Source of the DNA: Candidatus Poribacteria bacterium WGA-3G | GTDB taxonomy: Bacteria; Poribacteria; WGA-4E; WGA-3G | Length of the DNA stretch: 64,000 bases | Direction of reading: 5' to 3' | Assembly: GCA_000406005.1 (NCBI GenBank) | Contig: ASZN01000029.1 | Coordinates: 1-64,000, forward strand | Shown: in pieces, positions 59,563 through 64,000 of the stretch | Numbering within the stretch: position 1 is the stretch's first letter | How the letters are laid out: each line of letters begins with the position of its first letter | Translations under genes and position numbers: made by a program | The notes under the pieces: generated by a model | Seen by the model: the letters and a program-made list of their open reading frames with translations, nothing else | Database searches by the model: none | Told to the model about the DNA's origin: nothing

Positions 59563-59714
59563 ACCTTTGCGACTTTACCTTTTTTGTAGGGAGGATTCAT
59601 CTGTTGATCTACTGATTTTGTTTGTTTCCTATTCAAAAATGTGCTACAATTTGATCATCCAATTGCAGATCTATAACTCCGCTTATATTGTCTTTGAGAA
59701 TAAGGAGCAAGAAG

Positions 59715-60104
59715 ATGCAACCTTTCTTAGTGACGAAAGTCATTGATGCGGATACTTTTGAAGTTAGCCCTGGAATTCCCCCACGCTTTGCGCTGCAAAC
59801 CCCAATGCAACGGCTGAGGGGAAAAGGACTCGGCGAAACGGCTATGGAACAGTTAGCAAGACCGAATACCTTTAAAAAAGTGCGTTTAGCAAATATAAAT
59901 GCGCCGGAAAGTTGGACACCTCAGGGCAAACAAGCTGTGCTCTATTTGAAGGACCTTATAGAAGGCAAACGTGTAATACTCCAACCAACGGATATTTCTG
60001 ATGACCAGGTCGTTGCCGACGTGTGGCGCTATCCAAACCATTTCTTCATTAATGCGGCAATGGTCTACAGAGGGCACGCCCAGTGGACACCCGGGGCACT
60101 TTGA
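59715..60104 (+). CDS. Staphylococcal-nuclease-like small protein
   Basis: This gene encodes 129 residues. I chose the ATG at 59715, with AAGGAG upstream. TKVIDADTFEVSPG opens the SNase OB fold, and VRLANINAPES resembles the VRLxGIDAPE motif with the first catalytic Arg. GKRVILQP and VVADVWRY with GHAQW supply further SNase-like parts. A middle stretch rich in Gly and Lys lengthens the loop between strands. It is probably a nuclease-like or RNA-binding protein. Its stop overlaps the next gene's ATG (TGATG) by one base, so the two are coupled. Confidence 0.7.
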   Translation: MQPFLVTKVIDADTFEVSPGIPPRFALQTPMQRLRGKGLGETAMEQLARPNTFKKVRLANINAPESWTPQGKQAVLYLKDLIEGKRVILQPTDISDDQVVADVWRYPNHFFINAAMVYRGHAQWTPGAL

Positions 60105-60889
60105 TGATTGATTTAAATTCTACCGCTCGGGAATTTCACAATCCACCACCTGCAGACGCGATTTTGTGGAGGTATATGGACTTCACAAAATTTGTATCGC
60201 TTTTAGAAACGCGCACCCTATTTCTTGCCAGGGCAGACAAACTTGGTGACCCGTTTGAGGGATCGGTACCGAAAAACAACATAATTTTGCGGGATACTTT
60301 GGAATCAGAGTTTTCTGACGAAGAAATATTGAAGTACGCGTTAGTTATGCAACAATTACCGCGTTTTACGTTAATTAGCTGCTGGCATGAGAGCAGCCAT
60401 GAGTCAGAAGCAATGTGGAGATTGTATGCCAGTGTTAATGGAGGCATCGCCATCAAATCCAATTTCAATGCCTTTGCAAAGAGTTTCCTGACTGCCGAAC
60501 AAATCCATATCGGAGCGATTCAGTACGTTGACTATGATAATGATCAGATTCCCGAGGACGATCTGTTATTACCATATCTACACAAGCGACAGAGTTTTAA
60601 ACACGAACAAGAAGTGAGGGTTATCATTCAGTACCTACCTACCGGGCTCAGTAGAACTGAATTAAGAGATAGCATTCCAAATCTACAAAGGAGTGAAATT
60701 GATCGGTGGCCAGATATCTGTGATACTGGTATTGATTATGAGGTTGATCTCCACTTGCTAATCCAGGAAGTCGTTGTTTCACATTTCGCGCCTGACTGGT
60801 TGCTGGATCTTGTCAATTTAGTCGCCAGACGCTATGACTTGGATGTGCCTATTAATAAATCTCACTTAGCAGAATCACCTACCTGGTAA
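60104..60889 (+). CDS. DUF2971 family protein
   Basis: This gene encodes 261 residues with the DUF2971 pattern: ILWRYMDFTKFVSLLETRTLFLARADKLGDPFEGS near the N-terminus, ISCWHESSHESEAMWRLYAS in the middle, and KHEQEVRVII near the end. The family is often found near mobile or defence genes and its function is unknown. The start overlaps the upstream SNase-like gene's stop. The two may act as one unit. Confidence 0.8.
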   Translation: MIDLNSTAREFHNPPPADAILWRYMDFTKFVSLLETRTLFLARADKLGDPFEGSVPKNNIILRDTLESEFSDEEILKYALVMQQLPRFTLISCWHESSHESEAMWRLYASVNGGIAIKSNFNAFAKSFLTAEQIHIGAIQYVDYDNDQIPEDDLLLPYLHKRQSFKHEQEVRVIIQYLPTGLSRTELRDSIPNLQRSEIDRWPDICDTGIDYEVDLHLLIQEVVVSHFAPDWLLDLVNLVARRYDLDVPINKSHLAESPTW

Positions 60890-60922
60890 ATCAAGAAGAC
60901 GCAGAAAACTGAGAACTGGGAT

Positions 60923-61821
60923 GTGGAACAAACTTATGTGGAATCAAACGAAAAGGCTCGTGTCCTTTTCAAATTTCCTAACGGTGATGAAGCCACCAAC
61001 ATTTCACAATTGGCAACCTTAATGGAAAAAAATTACCATGATGCTATTAACGCTCTCTATTCGGGTGATTTAGAACAAAGCTTTAGTGAAGTGGAGAAAA
61101 AAACTTTGCCAATGCGGCTCAAGCAGTTGTCGATAAATTTCCAAAGAATCGCGACTTAGGATTTCTCGCGATGGTCCAAATCCTTCAAGGAAAATTGAGG
61201 TTTCGGCAACAAGGAAGCGGAGCTGAGACACCACAAGAAATCGCCCGATTGATTGATCAGAATTGGGAACAGGCAAAAATCTATCTGTATTCCGGATTTA
61301 TCGCGCTCTGGTTTGAATATACCCAACAACCAAAATTAGCTCATACTGCGAAAACTATCCTCAGTCATCACAAGAACGAACAGGACATCGGATTAGAGGA
61401 GTTTGTCCAAAAACTCAATCCACAGATCGGGCAGCCTAAGTTGAGAACGAATCACACCGACATCAAGTTCGGCAAACTTGATGTAAAAACCAAGAAGATC
61501 GTCCGCTTTGAGATCGTGAACGATGGACGTGGATTCCTCTATGGCACTATAAAGTTAGCCAAAGGAATAGCGGGACTTCAGGTTTCGTCGACCAATATTC
61601 GCGGAGACACTATCGCCAGTGTTAAATTAGACACAAACTTGCTTACATCTAACAAAACACATCAAACTACACTCGTTATTGACACAAACGGTGGTAAAGA
61701 AAAGGTAGAGATCCCATCTGATCTTGCTGGTGTGGAGTATATTCCTTTGGATCCCAACGATAATTGGAAGCAGAAATTAGTTAGAGAAATGGAAGAGGCG
61801 AGGATCTTTGTTAAAAAATAA
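60923..61821 (+). pseudogene. Two-module gene split by a -1 shift at an A7 run
   Basis: A GTG-started frame (60923-61159) and a second frame (61171-61821) are parts of one protein. At 61098-61104 the frame has GAG followed by seven A and then CTTTGCC. A -1 shift gives EKKNFANAAQAVVDKFPKN, then DLGFLAMVQIL, reading smoothly into the second frame. The protein then has a repeated helical module (NALYSGDLEQSF / IYLYSGFIALWF) and a C-terminal Ig-like sandwich with FGKLDVKTKKIVRFEIVNDGRG. Similar modules occur in bacterial Hsp70 or kinase accessory proteins. It may be a damaged gene or a programmed shift. Confidence in the frame join is high, in its cause low. Confidence 0.65.
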
Positions 61822-61982
61822 AACCAATTTTGAATACCCAAATACCTGACATGATAAGATGCTGCTCAAGATGGATTCTCTAACCATATAAACTTGATCA
61901 GATATTGATCAGCTGCTTGAGAAAACTAACATTCTGCTCAAAGTTTCAATCGGAAGATTGAAACTACCAATAAGGAATTATT

Positions 61983-64000
61983 ATGATAAATACAGATAAT
62001 CTTATTCTATGGTATCATAAACCTGCCGAAGCATGGACAGATGCTCTCCCCGTCGGGAATGGGAGGCTCGGTGCCATGGTATTCGGCGGGGTAGCACGTG
62101 AACGCATCCAACTTAACGAAGAAACCCTTTGGGACGGCGGGCCCCGTGATACCAACAACACAAAAGCCTTAGAAGCACTTCCAAAAGTTCAACAACTCCT
62201 CTTCGAGGATAAAAATGAAGAAGCAACGAAACTTGCCAGCGAAACAATGCTCGGTGTCCCAGAACGCATCAAATCCTACCAGTCATTGGGCGACCTGTTT
62301 CTCGATTTTTCACACGATGGGGTGACACATTACCGCCGCGAACTCAACCTAAACACCGGTATCGCAAAGACGATTTATCAATGCGGCGATGTCAACTTCA
62401 CGAGAGAAGTCTTTGTGACAGCAGTAGATAACCTCATCGTCGTCAGAGTCGAATCCGATATGGATGGACAAGTCGCTTTCGATATGACAATGACCCGTGA
62501 ACAGGATGCTGACGTTGAGGCAATCGCCGCCAATATCCTCCGGCTCGATGGACAGTGCGGCGATGACGGCGTACGCTTCTCGGCATACCTACAGGTCGAT
62601 ACGAGAGGTGGAAAAGTTGAGTCAAAAGGCGACAGCCTCTCTATCACAGGTGCGAATGCCGCCACCTTTTTCCTTTCCGCTGCAACAAGCTACGTCAACC
62701 AGACGGATATGAGTGGAAATCCACACGCGCTTTGTGAAGATTACCTTGCACATATCGATACAAAACCTTATGCAGCAATCCGAGCCGATCACATCGCAGA
62801 ACACCAATCCCTCTTCCAACGCGTCGATTTAGACCTCGGCTCCACAAACACAGAAAATCGTCCTACCGATGAACGGTTAAACGCTGTTAAACAAGGCGCA
62901 TCAGACCCAGGGCTCGTCGCACTCTATTTCCAATACGGACGCTACCTACTCATGGGCAGCTCACGCCCCGGATGCCTACCCGCCAATCTCCAAGGCATCT
63001 GGAACGAACACATGAACGCACCTTGGAACAGCGACTTCCATACCAATATTAACCTTCAGATGAACTACTGGGTCCCTGAAATCTGCAACCTCCCAGAATG
63101 CCACACACCACTTTTCGACTACATGGACACACTCGTTGAACCCGGAAATCGGACAGCAAAAATCCATTACGGTGCCGACGGTTGGGTCGTCCACCATCTC
63201 TCTGATGTATGGGGGTTCACAACACCTGCTGATGGTATTTGGGGGATTTCGCCCGTCGGTGCCGCATGGTTATGTGAACATGTGTGGGAACACTACCTTT
63301 TCGGAGGTGATAAGGATTTTCTTATTCAACAAGGTTACCCCTTGATGAAAGGGGCTGCCCGCTTCATGCTCGACTTCCTCGTTGAAGCACCCGAAGGCAC
63401 ACCTTTTGCCGGGAAACTCGTCACCAATCCGTCGCACTCACCGGAAAATAGCTTCCTGAAACCAGACGGCACACGCTCCCTCTTCACCTATGCCGCAACG
63501 ATCGACCTGGAAATTATACATGAACTCTTCACCAACTGCATCGCTTGCATTGATGTCCTCGGAGAAGACCCCGAATTCCGTGCTGAACTGGTCTCCGCTT
63601 TAGAACGGCTTGCGCCGCTCCAGATTAGCGAAAAAACAGGACGACTACAGGAATGGGTGTTCGATTATGACGAACCGGAGCCGGGGCATCGGCACATGTC
63701 ACACATGTACGGACTCCATCCGAGTTGTCAGATTACACTGCGCGGGACACCTGAACTGGCAGCGGCTGCTAAGAAATCGTTGGAATATCGACTCGCACAC
63801 GGCGGCGGACACACAGGATGGAGCCGCGCGTGGCTCATCAACTTCTGGGCGCGACTTGAAGATGCTGAAGAGGCATACACCCATCTCCAGGCACTTCTCG
63901 CGAAATGCACCTTGACGAACCTCTTTGATACACATCCGCCCTTCCAAATTGACGGCAACTTCGGAGGTGTCTCCGGCATTACAGAGATGCTGTTACACAG
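61983..64000 (+). CDS. GH95 alpha-L-fucosidase-like protein (3' end outside window)
   Basis: This frame runs from the ATG at 61983 (AAGGA upstream) to the window edge with no stop, 672 codons. LWYHKPAEAWTDALPVGNGRLGAM opens the protein. WNSDFHTNINLQMNYW, with the Asn/His residues of the active site, GHRHMSHMYGLHP, THTGWSRAW-like HTGWSRAWL and LFDTHPPFQIDGNFGG are GH95 signatures. The enzyme inverts and removes terminal alpha-1,2-L-fucose or galactose. No signal peptide is seen. With the sulfatase and LamG proteins it suggests fucan-like glycans as food. The missing C-terminal part may be about 100 residues. Confidence 0.93.
   Translation, partial: MINTDNLILWYHKPAEAWTDALPVGNGRLGAMVFGGVARERIQLNEETLWDGGPRDTNNTKALEALPKVQQLLFEDKNEEATKLASETMLGVPERIKSYQSLGDLFLDFSHDGVTHYRRELNLNTGIAKTIYQCGDVNFTREVFVTAVDNLIVVRVESDMDGQVAFDMTMTREQDADVEAIAANILRLDGQCGDDGVRFSAYLQVDTRGGKVESKGDSLSITGANAATFFLSAATSYVNQTDMSGNPHALCEDYLAHIDTKPYAAIRADHIAEHQSLFQRVDLDLGSTNTENRPTDERLNAVKQGASDPGLVALYFQYGRYLLMGSSRPGCLPANLQGIWNEHMNAPWNSDFHTNINLQMNYWVPEICNLPECHTPLFDYMDTLVEPGNRTAKIHYGADGWVVHHLSDVWGFTTPADGIWGISPVGAAWLCEHVWEHYLFGGDKDFLIQQGYPLMKGAARFMLDFLVEAPEGTPFAGKLVTNPSHSPENSFLKPDGTRSLFTYAATIDLEIIHELFTNCIACIDVLGEDPEFRAELVSALERLAPLQISEKTGRLQEWVFDYDEPEPGHRHMSHMYGLHPSCQITLRGTPELAAAAKKSLEYRLAHGGGHTGWSRAWLINFWARLEDAEEAYTHLQALLAKCTLTNLFDTHPPFQIDGNFGGVSGITEMLLH

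Noticed and set aside
62378..62665. Minus-strand ORFs inside the GH95 gene
   Set aside because: They are shadows of a long conserved frame.
1..64000. tRNA or rRNA genes
   Set aside because: No cloverleaf with CCA-compatible arms or rRNA core sequence was noticed on either strand; a covariance search would settle it.

Overview
The window most resembles a chromosome segment of an uncultured diderm bacterium of the Candidatus Poribacteria / marine or sponge-associated type. This is an inference from content: lpxK and lpxB show a lipid-A outer membrane, and there are four phytanoyl-CoA dioxygenase (PhyH) paralogues, four secreted LamG proteins, a sulfatase, GH95 and GH32 glycosidases, several toxin-antitoxin pairs and many small palindromic or heptamer repeats between genes. 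No rRNA, tRNA or CRISPR array was seen. Most gene starts have AGGAG-type ribosome-binding sites, and several intergenic regions carry near-consensus sigma-70 promoters.

Layout. 0-6 kb: housekeeping genes (tyrA-cmk-plsC in one overlapping run, ychF, a methyltransferase, an isopropylmalate-dehydrogenase-like enzyme). 6-11.9 kb: AT-rich accessory stretch with a MITE-like repeat, a strong promoter before a possibly structured transcript, micro-ORFs, a HExxH lipoprotein, an orphan gene, an IS701-type element and a beheaded PDZ gene beside it. 12-24 kb: TPR protein, large zinc-ribbon/class III cyclase/ATPase/TPR regulator, sugar isomerase-like TIM barrel, an 839-residue membrane-anchored unknown, lpxK, lpxB, argC. 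Heptamer repeats sit at almost every gene boundary here. 24-35 kb: FAH-family hydrolase, LarA-like racemase, FAD oxidoreductase, PhyH, two LamG proteins, hicBA, a WD40 protein and a PIN toxin fused to its antitoxin-like partner. This part holds two decayed copies of a toxin-antitoxin cassette. 35-42 kb: two tandem HAD phosphatases, DUF433/DUF5615 pair, queC, MFS transporter, orphan NuoE-NuoF fusion. 42-49 kb: three PhyH proteins, a PmoA/DUF6807 protein, a Gfo/Idh/MocA dehydrogenase, and a two-gene ATPase plus nuclease-like candidate defence pair. 49-64 kb: Nudix, second HExxH protease, acetoacetate-decarboxylase-like protein, GH32, UxuA-like enzyme, two more LamG proteins, sulfatase, ankyrin protein, FGE-fold protein, nuclease-like protein, DUF2971, a frameshifted two-module gene, and the 5' part of a GH95 alpha-fucosidase.

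Working together: LamG proteins, sulfatase, GH95, GH32, UxuA-like, Gfo/Idh, TIM-barrel and LarA-like enzymes suggest scavenging of sulfated, fucose-bearing polysaccharides (inference). The most interesting observations are: (1) a shared C-terminal tag (P-x-G-K-x-A-T-T-W-x-x-I-K) on all four LamG proteins plus an orphan copy of the tag after the FAH gene; (2) a duplicated and decaying larA-tail / PIN-antitoxin / hicBA cassette; (3) palindromic and heptamer repeats that have entered coding sequences and supply gene ends; (4) the overlapping ATPase/nuclease-like pair; (5) a conserved-frame -1 shift at an A7 run at about 61.1 kb; (6) an IS701-type element with a matching MITE; (7) a GH32 protein without the usual acid/base Glu and an FGE-fold protein without the catalytic Cys pair.
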